A stretch of DNA of 64,000 nucleotides from Dryas octopetala (lineage: Eukaryota; Streptophyta; Magnoliopsida; Rosales; Rosaceae), in NCBI GenBank assembly GCA_963921425.1, contig OY992836.1, forward strand, positions 18,741,614 to 18,805,613, given 5' to 3'. Positions 39,477 to 50,325 of this stretch are shown here, piece by piece. Below the pieces are notes generated by a model. The model saw only the letters and a program-made list of their open reading frames with translations, was not told the origin of the DNA and did no database searches. A program made the position numbers and the translations under genes. How positions within the stretch are numbered: the stretch's first letter is position 1; each line of letters starts with the position of its first letter.

Positions 39477-42400
39477 CAAAGAAGATGCATCAGATTAGGA
39501 TGATGTTATTTGATTTCTATCAAGAACAAGGCTGATGGATATAAATTTATGTACAACCACAGAAATGTGGTAAAAGAGATGCAGACCAATCAGCAAAAGG
39601 ACCTTGGTTTGAAACAATGATTCGACGTGTGAGTAACAATCAAACAAACCAACTGCATATGTAAAGATGAGATTTATATATAATAAAGAATAACTGAATT
39701 GTGCTTCAAGTGTTGTGCAACTTTCAGCGATCTCTAAGCCTGTCTGCATCCTTGAAATGAACAAACTTGCTCTGAGGTTGACACTTGAATTCATGCTGTC
39801 AAATACTATAATGGAATATGCATATGCATGTCAATTTGTTCAACAAAACATGTCCACAGCAGCAGCTGATTTAAAAAGATGATAATATAAAGAGAGAAGT
39901 AAAACAGTTGAATCATCTCAGCTTAACTTCATTCTAGTTTTAATCTACTCAAGTATTTCACAAGATGGTATGTGAGGTATTTACCTTCTTGTTCACCAAT
40001 TTGATATGATGTAGACAGCATCTAGAACGACCTCATGTCTTTATTGCAATATAATGTTCTGCATTGCAATAATAAAGAGCTAAGCACGCAAAGCAAGGGT
40101 TATCTAGTCATAGACAGTCATCTTTAATATACTATAATATATATTTTACGTAGACAGAGAAGAGTACTAAAAATTATACATGCATTACAACAAAATAGAG
40201 AGAGAGAGAGATATTACACGCACTTAGACTCACTGAATATCATCATACAGGTAGGTATAATATGCACAACTCTTCAAGATAATGATAATAAATTCACCTC
40301 TAGAACTAGGACAACTCAAATTAAATGGATTGAACTTTTTAAGTTATCAGGTGGGAAAAAATTATACATGATTAAAGTCGAAGCAAAACTCTTCAAATGC
40401 AAGTTACCATCAAATCTTTGATCCTGGACCAACTTTGATTAAAACAGACATATATGGGAGCAAAATGTTTCATTTATCAGATAGAAGTATAATGCAGTGC
40501 AATCCATAAATATTAAGGCGCCAGGACCATGAAACAATAAATCTTATATCAAATTAGGACTAGCATACCATGCCTAGGTTGCAGACACCAAAAAATCAGA
40601 AGTGGTACAACAGTATTTATTTACTTAAATAACATAGTTCTAATTGGGATTACCATAACCAGATCCAAATGTCAGAATGTTGGTTTCCAAATTATAGATT
40701 CAGCCACAATGACTAGCAGCAGAAATGAATAAAGTTACAAGTGGAGTTCCATGGATTGAGACAATCCCATATTGGATGTCCTAAAGAAAGATAGCAATAC
40801 ATAAAGAGAGATTTCTTTTTCGAGAGGGAAGATCACATAATCATGCCACATCTGATATTCAGGAACTTTTGATAAGCGGGGAAAAAAAATTATACTTGAG
40901 ATCAGGTAGATCATGAACCTGAGTATCTACTCAGGCCTATCTGGCAGAGCTTGCAAAGAAAGAGTCCTTTGTTCTCACCATGTCTTAAACAAGAAAAAAT
41001 GTTCTAACGAAAAATATGGGTGTTCAAATGATACTGAACCATTTCATTTTTCTTAAATATTAATATAGTTTTATTAACTTGTGAGAAAATTTAAGTTTTA
41101 GAAAAGATCTTGAGGGGAGAAAAGGATGCTGAGGTCATCTGTTCAGATATCCAAAAATCATCCAGATATCTTCCTGTCATTGCCATTCTCCTCATGAGAA
41201 AATATAAGTTCTAGAAAAGATCTTGAGGGGAAAAAGGATGCTGAGGTCAAAAAACATCTAGATATCTATTTGTCATTCCCAATCTCCAAAGTGAGAAATA
41301 TCTTAAGTTGGGTCGCATGCTCATCAATTTTATGCAATGAATACAGGAAGAACTAGAGATGCTTCAAGAATTCATAATGTAAGGTTTACAATTATATGCG
41401 ACTCAAATCTTGTCAGAACAATAGATTAAAAAGAAGAGGAAAATACTGATAATAGATTTGGAATTAAAAAGCATAACTCCAAAACTCAATCATAAAACAA
41501 CAATAAAAATTAAAATAATATACAAAAGAAAAGGCAACAACAACAGATCTGGTAAATAGTAGAAACGCATGTCGTTTCCCTAAACAAAAAAAGTACTTGG
41601 CTGGACTTAAGAAAATGATGCACAAAAGATAACCATAGGAAATGGTTTAAGAAAAGAAAATCATTAAAATTTTAACAGTCAAAAGGCAAGGCCTTTATAA
41701 AAAATGTAAACATATGTTGTTGTATTTGGAAAGAGTCGATAGGAAATCTAGGAGCTCAAATCTTCCACAAAGAAAATAGTCTCTAACCCTGAAAAAAATA
41801 ACAAGGAGACTATTGGAGTTAGGGTGACACCAATCTAGGAGCTCAAATCTTCCACAAAGGAAAATAGTCTCTAATCCCTGAAAAAATAACAAGGACTATT
41901 GGACTTAGGGGGACACCATTTAGTGTCTGCCAAGGACTCTCCAATGTTCATAGTCAATGAAATTGCTTAAGAAAGCAAAAGAGAAAAAATTTGCAAAGTC
42001 TAGGGCATGTGTGCAATAACTTGCATGCCTTTTCAATGTAAGAAATTAACGATTTCTACTCCGGAGAATGTTCGAGAATGACCGGAATCTTTGGAAATAG
42101 AAAGTCCTTGTGGCAGAAAAATTGTAAGTTTAATCTTCGGGAGAGCTGATTTACACAGATCTAGGCTAGCCTGAACTGTTCAGCACATATCTGGCTAGTG
42201 GCTACACTAAACCACTACTCCTACAAAGCTTAAACTTCTGAGGAATGGGCCAACAATGTGTATCAAGCTAACATATTTAGATATTTATTATTTTTAATAT
42301 ATTAGAATAAAATTTTAATATATAAATTTAAATTTTAGGTACTAATATTTTTTAGTTTTATTTTTAAGGCTCAAGCTCAAGCTCAACTCAGTTATAAGCT

Positions 42401-45106
42401 CATTAAGGTAAAGGTCACCAACTTTCTAGCAAGCCAATCTAGACAAGCTTTATCTCCATAAAATATCATGTTCCACAACATATCATGTTCCACAACATAT
42501 CATGTTCCACAACATATCTTGATAAAAACTGACCAAACAAAGCTACTTGAACTTACAAAAACATGTTGTCCCCTAAAATCCACCATTTGTACGATTAAAA
42601 ATAATGTTGGGAATATAAAATTCCACATCGAGAATTCTACGTCTTGCATAATAAATATTTAAGCCTATTTATTTTGATAGTAAATATGCATTTAGCAATA
42701 AATCTTTTAATGCACCAAATGTTATAACATAACAAACAATTAATGTACCAAATTATTTATTAAACCTATTAAAAAGCTTTCATACTATTTCTTTTAAAAA
42801 TTTTGGGTTAGGTTTTCATCTCCAAAATTGATATTTTAATGAGTATGAGCGCACCAATTTTTTTTTTCTATCAACGTATATCAAATGTGATTTCTTTTTG
42901 TTTGAAATACATCAAAAGCACTATCAAAATAATAAAATAAAATAAAAAGTACAAAAAAAGGAATACACAGCTCAAAGATGGGACATGGACACATGGACAT
43001 GCATAGGTCATATAGAAGGACAATTATCTAGTCTTCAACCCTTACCTAGACTCAAATTAGGGCAAAAACCCAAAATCGAGTCTTCCAAATTCTCAACCAG
43101 AAGAGGCCAAGAGTACCCATCTCTAAATACATAATTGAATCTTAAACCAAATTTCCCCATCATTTGTCAAACTAATTCACAATAGTCCACCAAAATGTGC
43201 ACCAAAATGTTACAATAATGACAACCATTGAAGCAAGATACAGTGGAATAAAGGAAGTGAGAATTCAATCTCTGATTCTGGCATCACTTCCATCCCTCAA
43301 TTATTTTTCTATTAAAGCATTCCATTAGCAGCCCTAAGATATTCAAGGCTAAGTAATACAATTGAGAATATGGAAATAAGTGATGGGTAAGCAATAACAC
43401 TGCCAAAGAGTGAAACCAAGATCAGAAAGTTCCAAGGAGAGGTACGAAGAGTATCTCGCATTTTGTAATTTTGTATCCCATGTTCTTCAAAAAAGTGAAA
43501 ACATCCATTTTCCGTTTCCATAACTTACATTGCAAAAGAGAATCGTTTCCCGTGATTTTTTAAAACCTATTTTTGAGATTAGTTTCCAAACGCATTTTAC
43601 ATGTGTTTTCATTTTCGTAAAACGAAATATTTTTCTGCAGACCGAAACCAAACGCCCCCTAATTGTTTTTATTTCAAGGACTTCTTACAAATATGAGATT
43701 GATGAGAGACCAATTTTAAGTAAGATAGAGCTTCAATTATTCATAATCTATTCAATCAAATAGAAGAGAAAACAGCTACAATGGTGTGCCATCACACTAA
43801 CAAAACCTCATCCATCTTGACCATTAGCACCATATACATCTAGCTATAAGATCATTTTTATTGCCCCCTCAATTATAAGAATAATAATATAACCAATGCA
43901 ACCACACTACTAAGTTCCACCAATGAACTAATGTGATTGTTAATACTAACAAGTAACATCACCATGCCACCACATATTGGTTATACCATCCCCCACTATT
44001 ACCACCAAGCATGCCATTGAAACAAGCATTATCACTACATGCCATATCATTTACACCAACACTACCTCTACCACTTGTCAAGCCACATGTACCTAATTTA
44101 TAGATGCCTTAAAGAACTCTATGGTTCACAACATTGTTGTGTTTGTCTCACTTAATGTATCCTCTCTTGGTCTTGACTACCACCCCCACTGCAGGAAAGA
44201 TGATGGCAAACTTAGGCAAAAAAAAAAAATTTCCAATTATATCCAGTTTTAAGTGAGACAAGCACAAAAATGTTGTGAGATTGAAACAAAAACATCACCT
44301 AAGGTCAAAGGAATGTGAACAAAACAAATGAACAAATCTTGGACCATTATCCTAATAAGAAGGGGGCTTACAGTTTGGTCAAGGGTTAACCCCATAAACC
44401 TATGGTACTATATAAACTACTTATAAACATATCGTGAATAAAAGAGAGATTGTAGAGTTTATCTGTTCTAATAACAGGAACCATATATAGATCCAATTGA
44501 TGAGATTCAATAGTAGCTATTTATGTTGTATTTTTAACAATATAATCCATAAAAACATAGAAAAAACAATGGAACATCAGCCTATTAAAAGTTACAAACT
44601 AAAACCAAAAAGTATAACACAAAACATAAATCTCACATAGTTACGAGAAAAAAGCGGGTGCATTCAACAAGGTAAAGTTTAAATTAAAGTTAATAGTCTA
44701 CATAGCAGGGACGACAAGCAAGTTAAAAGCAATTTGCGTGAACAGTGTATTACAGCAACAGTAGAAAGAAAGAATCGCCGATCAAAATAAAGGCATGAGA
44801 TGCAGTATCCTACCTCTGAGCTGAGAGCCGATGGCGCGTCTCCAAAACCAAATCACTTTCCTTTATAATACTATTGCCTGCAAATCAACATTCAAGAGTA
44901 AATAAGCACATAAAATACAGATTACGAACAAGTTCCACTGAATATATTCGCAATATAAGTAACAGAAACAGCGCAATGCTCCATAGCCTCCATTCGGTAA
45001 GCTAGAAAACATCACAAAGTGAAAGAAAAGTATGAAGCTTACGACGCTTAGCTCCGCGTAGGGAGCTGACGAAGTCCGTTACACGATTCTCAGTTCTCAG
45101 TTTCAT
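28041..45106 (-). CDS. Unrecognised spliced gene interleaved antisense to the MADS-box gene
   Basis: Nine small exons on the minus strand join in phase: 45106-45043, 44877-44814, 31432-31386, 30802-30768, 30573-30374, 30001-29900, 29814-29753, 29184-29068 and 28144-28041. They give 264 residues. The start [20 protein letters not shown] has an in-frame TAA directly before its ATG, so the start is fixed. Later blocks are [125 protein letters not shown] and [18 protein letters not shown] then stop. I recognise no family. The N-terminus is basic, there is a short coiled-coil-like stretch near residues 100-125, and no signal peptide or membrane segment stands out. Exon 30802-30768 has the weakest donor (GGGA|GTGGTT). 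The 13.4-kb intron could hide further exons. It could be a decayed copy, but eight phase-consistent junctions argue for a real gene. Confidence 0.6.
30960..31300 (-). pseudogene. LINE fragment (zf-RVT end of the reverse transcriptase ORF)
   Basis: The minus strand reads [17 protein letters not shown], then [16 protein letters not shown] and [18 protein letters not shown]. This is the zf-RVT block (CxxC...H...lW...W) at the end of plant non-LTR ORF2, without the upstream catalytic part. It lies in the antisense gene's intron between exons 31386-31432 and 30768-30802, on the same strand. Confidence 0.6.
31680..32515. mobile_element. Composite repeat with GC-rich hAT-like element
   Basis: An inner piece from about 31767 to 32165 begins TGATGGCAGCGGGGCGGGG and ends GGGGAATTTTGCCATCCTAC, matching the ends of the element at 62887-63274. 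The outer flanks contain GTGCCATGTTTGGCAC, GAGCCCATTCGGGC and, further right, GACATGGCACG, CCAGCTCGACCC and CCAGCCCG. This is the pattern of another plant TIR element (CGTGCC...GGCACG type). Nesting of one element in another is inferred. Confidence 0.45.
32755..33160 (-). pseudogene. Ty3/gypsy polyprotein remnant (integrase C-terminal region)
   Basis: Read on the minus strand with frameshifts and stops, the sequence gives [16 protein letters not shown], then [24 protein letters not shown] and [19 protein letters not shown]. This order matches the end of gypsy integrases (GDxVMVxLxxxRFP...KLxxxxxGPF...NAYxVDLP...). The fragment is broken and non-functional; no LTRs were linked to it. Confidence 0.55.
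35540..36320 (+). pseudogene. Decayed LINE reverse-transcriptase sequence
   Basis: Plus-strand pieces read TIMEAIFLL and [11 protein letters not shown], then a second diverged copy with [20 protein letters not shown], a GLRQG-like segment and KDILLYTD in place of the FADD box. The order EAIFLL, IDLEKAYD, QGS-LSP, ADD is that of plant LINE reverse transcriptases. Stops and frameshifts are frequent, so it is not active. The first half appears partly duplicated (35540-35700 and 35860-36000). Confidence 0.6.
36926..37272 (+). pseudogene. LINE 3' end with A-tail
   Basis: The frame from 36926 gives [20 protein letters not shown], the zf-RVT terminal block. It is followed by about 200 bases of 3' sequence ending CTTATAAAAAAAAATT near 37272. 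Same orientation as the MADS gene. It may be the 3' part of the element at 35540-36320 or an independent, 5'-truncated insertion. Confidence 0.6.
37330..37520. mobile_element. Foldback element, about 190 bp
   Basis: AACATGCTATTTTTCCCAAC, ACTTCTTCCCAACTTACAT on the left pair with the inverted right arm AAGTAAGTTGGGTAGC, GTTGGGAAAAAGTGTTGGGA and TTAGCATTTTCC. The centre of about 60 bases is unpaired and A-rich. Confidence 0.6.
37671..38088 (+). repeat. Minisatellite, five 78-bp units plus an inverted piece
   Basis: Units start at 37671, 37749, 37827, 37905 and 37983, each opening GTATAGGGTTCTATA and closing CTCCCAAGTTTTGGGCG; the last is one base short. They differ by a handful of substitutions. 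Because 78 is a multiple of three, a 153-codon frame with a 26-residue repeat stays open by arithmetic. Directly after the array, 38064-38088 holds the reverse complement of the unit's end (CCCAAAACTTGGGAGTTAAA), making a palindromic close. Units contain TTTAGGG once or more. Confidence 0.9.
41081..41300. repeat. Direct tandem duplication of about 105 bp
   Basis: GAGAAAAT(T/A)TAAGTT followed by AGAAAAGATCTTGAGGGG, AAAAGGATGCTGAGGTCA and CAGATATC/TAGATATC occurs from 41081 and again from 41194. The second copy has lost roughly 15 bases. Origin and function unknown. Confidence 0.75.
41745..41917. repeat. Direct tandem duplication, period 87 bp
   Basis: AATCTAGGAGCTCAAATCTT, CCACAAAG, AAAATAGTCTCTAA, CCCTGAAAAAA and AACAAGGA recur with period 87 (starts 41745 and 41832), with few differences, mostly single-base indels. 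A minus-strand frame across both copies is an artefact of the repeat. Confidence 0.75.
42463..42513. repeat. Three exact 17-bp tandem units
   Basis: ATATCATGTTCCACAAC is repeated three times without mismatch at 42463-42479, 42480-42496 and 42497-42513. Confidence 0.9.
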
Positions 45107-45491
45107 TTAACGGTTATAATTTCTCGAATTTTCTCATAGTTTTCTCGGCAGCCAAACAAACCGCTCGCTCTCGAAGATAAACAGATATTCGTCGAGAAAC
45201 AGCAAAATTAGGAGCTCGGGAAAGGTAGAAGCAATAGGTGGGAGCAAAGGAAGCAGAATGCAGGCTGAGAAACGCAGTGATCGAAGAATAATTGCGAGGG
45301 CGGTGAGTCACCATTGAAGAACCAGAGAGAGAGAGAGAGAGAGAGAAGGGGCAAACGAGGCGTGAAGGAGAGAGAATAGGGGATCGGCTTCGCAGGGGGA
45401 GACAAGGTCGACTGTGTGTACCTGACGAGGAAGAAGCTGAGGGAGCTGAATAGCTGATCGAGCGAGCGAGCGAGAGACAGAGAGAGGACAT
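45107..45491 (-). promoter_or_regulatory. CT-rich 5' leader of the antisense gene
   Basis: Upstream of the start codon the minus strand has a CTCTCT run (plus-strand GA run at about 45325-45346), typical of plant core promoters or leaders. It also holds a 125-codon open frame (45491-45114) that ends 8 bases before the main ATG. That frame is serine- and arginine-rich and shows no family resemblance. It may be an upstream ORF or simply leader sequence. Confidence 0.45.
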
Positions 45492-46349
45492 GAAAATATC
45501 TGAGAAGGAAATTAATTAAATAATGGAAATTATGTGGGGGAGAGACTGTTGGTGGGGGCAGTGGGAGACTTTGATGCCCCCACTTGATCTAACACGTAAT
45601 CAATCGCTCATTTGTTAATTCTTTATATTAGAAAAATAAGAAAAAAAACATCTAGGCCTTGCGGATTCTCCCAACTCTCTTTTTAAAACCGGAGGCGTGT
45701 ATTCCAGGCTAGTGGCTGCTGCCTCACCAAAACAAGCAGCAATATTCTATTGAGAAATGATAGTTCTCTTATATATTTTTTTGCTCATTCGTGTAAATGT
45801 TGTTTAAAATTAATTTTTATTCTCATTTTGTTCCTTTGAAGTTAAATCTTCCTACTTTTCTCTCAATTTTTACAAATTACTCTCATAAGACAAATTTCGT
45901 CAAATCTATCAATAACTTTGTTAAAAAATCTGACGTGATGCCTATTTGACATGGTTTCAGTCTCACTCACCTTCATCCGCCAGCAAATTACCAAAATGCT
46001 CATTCACATAAGTGCCACGACAGATTTTTTAACAAACTCATAGATAGAGTATATGAGTGATTTATAAAAATTGAGGGGCAAAATGAGAAAATTTAACTTT
46101 AAGGAAGCAAAGTGAAAATGAAAGTTAGTTTCAAAATGGTATTTACTTGAATAAGCCATATTTTTTTGTACACTTTCTTATCATGTTGAATTTACAGTGT
46201 AATTTTACGATCGAAACTGTCTATTTTGTTAATTACTTAATCATTTATATAAAAGATTAATCAAATTAAAAATTATTTTGTTATATATTTATTTGATAGC
46301 AGTTAGATGACTAAACAATATTTGAATTTGTTTAATTGTTTTTCTTGTG

Positions 46350-46855
46350 AAATTTTTAGCTCCACTAAAATAACCAATCAAATTTTGCTACGTGGTCACC
46401 TCACCATGACATGGCACAAATATTGCTCAAACAGCTTAACAAACTTGTATTGTGTGCTCAACCATGACCAACCCGACCTATCGACCCAATATGGTCGTCT
46501 CATCCTTGGTCGGGCCGAGCAAGCCACACGTGGGTCATGGTAAATCTTCATCTCCTACAAATCTTCCAAGATAAACATTAGGTTGGAAGAACCACAACCA
46601 ATGTCTTGGAGAGGCACCACAACCACACATTTGTAGGATTTCCTGCCTATAAATAGGAACCTTCACCAAAGTAGAAGGGACTTCTCTTATTTTCACATAA
46701 AAGGCTCTTTGCATGAGCCAAACTCTTTCTACATACAATGTAAACATTGAATACAAAGCAACATACACTATATATCGTTCGGTATATTAATTTACGCCCA
46801 CAATTATTTACATGTGATGTTGATTACCAATTGTGGCATCAACAGTTTGCATAAA
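46350..46855 (+). mobile_element. LTR-like segment (possible solo LTR) inside a foldback element
   Basis: A promoter-like CCTATAAATAGGAACC sits mid-way at about 46648, followed by about 170 bases ending TGTGGCATCAACAGTTTG, an end resembling gypsy LTRs. The flanks look like two halves of a foldback element of the 21571 type: GTTAGATGACTAAACAATATT before, and AATTTAAAAATGAACGATTT after. A clean TG..CA boundary with a 5-bp duplication could not be fixed, so the exact ends are approximate. Confidence 0.45.
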
Positions 46856-47418
46856 TAATTTTTAGATAACAATTTAAAAATGAACGATTTTAACAAAATG
46901 CTCAAGAAAGAAAAAGAAAATGTACAAAGTAGAAGGCACGAAGGAGAATGAAATAGCATTCCACTATTATATTGACTATTCTACTTAGTCAGCTTCACCA
47001 GCCTTTAACTTTTTTTTTTTTAACTCTTCTGCTTATGTAGGAATTGACGTAACAATATAGCGAAAATGGCCTATTGCTGAGATAGGTCGGATTTGAGGGT
47101 CGTTAAGTGAGACAACCGTATCAGCCTTCAATTTACCTTCTCTTATGAATTTCTCTCATAATATTTTCATTTTACAATGTATTCTCATAATAAAAATTTT
47201 TTATTTTTTCGATCACCCTTTAAAGATTATCTTTATAAAAAATTAACTAAATTAAAAAATTTTTAGTTTTAAGTGTTATTAAATAAACAAATATTGAGTC
47301 TAATTATTAACAAAACTAAATATTTACTTGATAACAGTTACATAAGTAAATAATTTTTTATTTAATTACATTTTTACATAAATTATTTTTTAAATATTAA
47401 TATAAAAATAAATAAGAG

Positions 47419-47991
47419 AAAATTACAGATTTGGTCTACTTATTTTATATATAGTTCAATTTTGGTTTATGATCTTTTTAAGTTCTGTTTTGGTCCACTA
47501 ATTGTTTCACTTGTTAAATAAAGGTTTAGATTTGTTTTCTCAAATTTGTCCAGCCTTTTACCCTATTAAATTTCAATCAAATTCAACAAACATATATTTG
47601 TTTTAAAGTTATGCATTTTCTTTTTACAACCATATAAACATCATTCAAATCGGAGTTTTAAAACTTAAGATAAATGTCTCTAAAGTAGGGTACCTGAAAC
47701 TACCAATTTTTTGTAGAAAATTTTCAGATTTTTTAAACTTCACCAAACTTCAATTATCTTTAATTCTAATACTCCAAATTGGTTTCTATACTAAGAAATG
47801 ATAAAATATAACTTATACTTCAATTATAATTGAAGAAAACACAATCAAAATAATTTAAAATCATAATTTAAAAAAAATCGTAGACCAAAATTGAACTAAG
47901 TATAAAATAAGTGGACCAAAATTGAACTTAAAAAAGATTGTAGACCAAAATTAAATTAAATATAAAATAAGTAGACTAAATCTGTAATTTA
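47419..47991. mobile_element. TIR element with about 80-bp arms
   Basis: The left arm AAATTACAGATTTGGTCTAC, TTATTTTATATATAGTTCAA and TTTTGGTCCACT is matched inverted at the right (AGTGGACCAAAATTGAAC, AAATAAGTAGACTAAATCTG, TAATTT). The right arm carries an extra tandem copy of the ACCAAAATTGAACT unit. The centre of about 350 bases is non-coding. Confidence 0.7.
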
Positions 47992-48803
47992 CTCAAATAA
48001 ATAACTTCGATTATAAGACCAAAATAAGAAAAATAAAAAATAAAAAATGTTGAAAAGGAAAGTACATTTAAAAAATAAAACATTCCGTAATTGTATGATT
48101 GTATCAAACTCTCAATCTTAGCTCCGACCCGGCTTGGCGAGCTATGATCGTTTGAAAAACCACTTGGTTGATGGGTCTAGGGCCTCCTCCAGGCAAGCTT
48201 AGCCAACCACGCCTAGGAAGTCTTCTAGTCTCGAGACTCGGGACACGTGTTGAGTCTATACTGAAATCTGCCAAAATCATCTACAACCACGTAAAAATTA
48301 GGTTCACTAGCGTGGACCAATAGGAAGCGGGCACGTACCAATGCTCAAACATCGCATTGAGATCTCACTTCTCTCAAGTCTCTAGTGTCATAGGCTCTAT
48401 TTTTATATTGGATTTTTAGAAGCATCAAGAAGCGGAAGTTCTAAACAAACGCATAAAAGGTACAACAGACCCATGCACCTGTCAATGACACGTGTCGATC
48501 TTGTACTTATTGCACACGTCATACTAAAGTATTGTGAAAGGACAATCGATTTTTGAAAGGACAAAGATATTTGAGGTGCAGCAACTCGTAATCTTATATC
48601 AGGGTTGCTTATCAATTATTAATAATACTACTCTCTTTCACTGGACCCTGAGTCCCTGACCAATATCAACTACACTATTGGGTAACAACTTATTGGGGAT
48701 GGAGAAAGAACTAAAAAGACTATAAGAGTTAGTGTTCAAATTTCACATCTTCAAAGTTCCTTCTCGTGGTTGCAGCCAAAGCATCTATGAGTTTATCTAT
48801 GTT

Positions 48804-48869
48804 CATAATTTACAAATGACACCGACATAATTTACAAGTGACACCGACATAATTTACAAGTGACACCGA
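48804..48869. repeat. Three 22-bp tandem units
   Basis: CATAATTTACAARTGACACC followed by GA is repeated three times (48804-48825, 48826-48847, 48848-48869), with one A/G difference in the first copy. Confidence 0.9.
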
Positions 48870-50062
48870 CGTGTTCAAATCTAATTTGCAAATCCAAATT
48901 TTACTGTTAAACGATAAACCACTAAAAATAATGATATCAACACATGTGGCAATATTTAATTCATTTTAAGACTTATTTATTTTACAATAAGTAAAATATT
49001 AATATGTATAATAATATATTATTTAATATTTAAATTTAAAATAAAAATTTAAAATCCTTAATATTATTGGTCGTATTGTAAAATTTTTCGGCATGCATTT
49101 TATTCTTTATTCAATATTAGCCTCTCTGTATTCGCGATAGGCTTTTTCTATTGCGCAAATATTAATATTTTGATAAACATAATCAATTTAATAGATAATA
49201 AAAAATTAATTAAGGATAGAGACGACAATTAATTAAGAAAAAATTAATTTATAAGAGAGAGGCTGCAAACCAATTCTCATGGGCGAAAAAGTAAATTTAA
49301 GAAATAGATAACCGACTATTAGATTTAAACTAAAACGATCTCAACCATTCAGACCCGAAAATAATTTAAAAATCATTTTATTTTATTATATAGATATAAA
49401 ATATAATGAATGGACTAAAATTCGATCGACCCTATCGTTGAGATTGTTTTTCCTTCTCCTTTCTATTTAAAACATTTAATTAAGGGAAATTAATGAATTC
49501 TTTAATCCTTTCTTTCTTATTTCATTTTGTCTTGATTACTATTTTCCTTTCTACATTTGATTCCCTTCAAAATTGTCAAATATATATGTAACAATTTTGC
49601 AAGGTCACGTATCCAAAGCTGCATTTGATCCAGATACTTTAATTTTACATATTTCATTTTAAATGTGTATTATGTTTATTTCTTGTTTTATCTGCTTACC
49701 TATTATAAAATATAAATATCATTAAACCAATATTACTTAGATAGTAAACAAATAATTCTTACCATAAAAAGTTTTCTTTTTTGTTTTGGGAAATTGAAAA
49801 CAATCTTGATCGAGATAACTAGGTAACGGACAATTGAATCTCAATATACATAAAGCATTCAAAGTATGAAACTGCGAAGTAAGAGATATCCACAAACAAA
49901 AGTGGCATATTGGGAGACAATATCATCGTTTATACTGACTTACTAGAGATGGAATGACAAAATGGAATGAAATTTAGGAATATTGAATACCCAATTCACA
50001 CATTCATTTTGACCAGAAAAAAGAGTTCACACATTCATCCTCCCCTTGGTTGAGTCAATTCC

Positions 50063-50072
50063 TATATAAATA
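50063..50072 (+). promoter_or_regulatory. TATA box of the small secreted-peptide gene
   Basis: TATATAAATA lies about 100 bases upstream of the ATG at 50164, giving a predicted start near 50095-50105 and a leader of 60-70 bases with no other ATG. Confidence 0.6.
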
Positions 50073-50163
50073 GGGAAGATTAGAAGATGCATATGTACTA
50101 GAACACCATCTTTTGAAATTGAATAGCCTTTTTCAGTTTAATTTGGGCTTTTTGAAGAGAAGA

Positions 50164-50325
50164 ATGGGGAATGTTTGTCAGGTGGCTCCGAAGCTGGTGC
50201 TGGCAGTCCTGCTGATCATGATGTTGGTAGCCATGCCCTCTGTCATGGGTGGTGAAATGTTGCTACCAGATTGGATGTGCCCATGCCCTCGTTACCCTGA
50301 CTGCTGTCGGAAAACAAAGCATTGA
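50164..50325 (+). CDS. Small cysteine-rich secreted peptide, 53 aa
   Basis: I do not recognise the family. The frame from the ATG at 50164 encodes 53 residues. A short polar start (MGNVCQVAPK) is followed by a strong hydrophobic core (LVLAVLLIMMLVAMP) and a likely cleavage site after SVMG or SVMGG. The mature part of about 23-25 residues ends PDWMCPCPRYPDCCRKTKH, with four cysteines (39, 41, 47, 48) in a CPCP...CC arrangement and a basic tail. Size, signal peptide and cysteine pattern are those of secreted signalling or defence peptides. A good TATA box lies upstream and no ATG precedes it in the leader. The frame is also open upstream to 50113, but only from a TTG. It is a single exon, which lowers certainty, since a 53-codon frame can arise by chance; the composition argues against that. 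Confidence 0.6.
   Translation: MGNVCQVAPKLVLAVLLIMMLVAMPSVMGGEMLLPDWMCPCPRYPDCCRKTKH

Larger units (their letters stand above)
39477..44813. other. Region 3' of the MADS gene, inside the long intron of the antisense gene
   Basis: The first few hundred bases should hold the MADS 3' UTR. The rest is AT-rich with two direct duplications (41081-41300 and 41745-41917) and a 17-bp triple repeat (42463-42513). I saw no exon that fits the antisense gene between 39.5 and 44.8 kb, but very short exons cannot be excluded. Confidence 0.6.
45492..50040. other. Repeat-rich intergenic region
   Basis: It contains an LTR-like segment lodged in a foldback element (46180-46890), a long-TIR element (47419-47991) and a 22-bp triple repeat (48804-48869). 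Short GC-richer pieces near 48120-48380 look like decayed transposon sequence but I could not assign them. No coding exon was found. Confidence 0.6.

Noticed and set aside
43312-43521. Hydrophobic 69-codon frame on the minus strand
   Set aside because: No signal, splice or family support; hydrophobic frames are common in AT-rich DNA.
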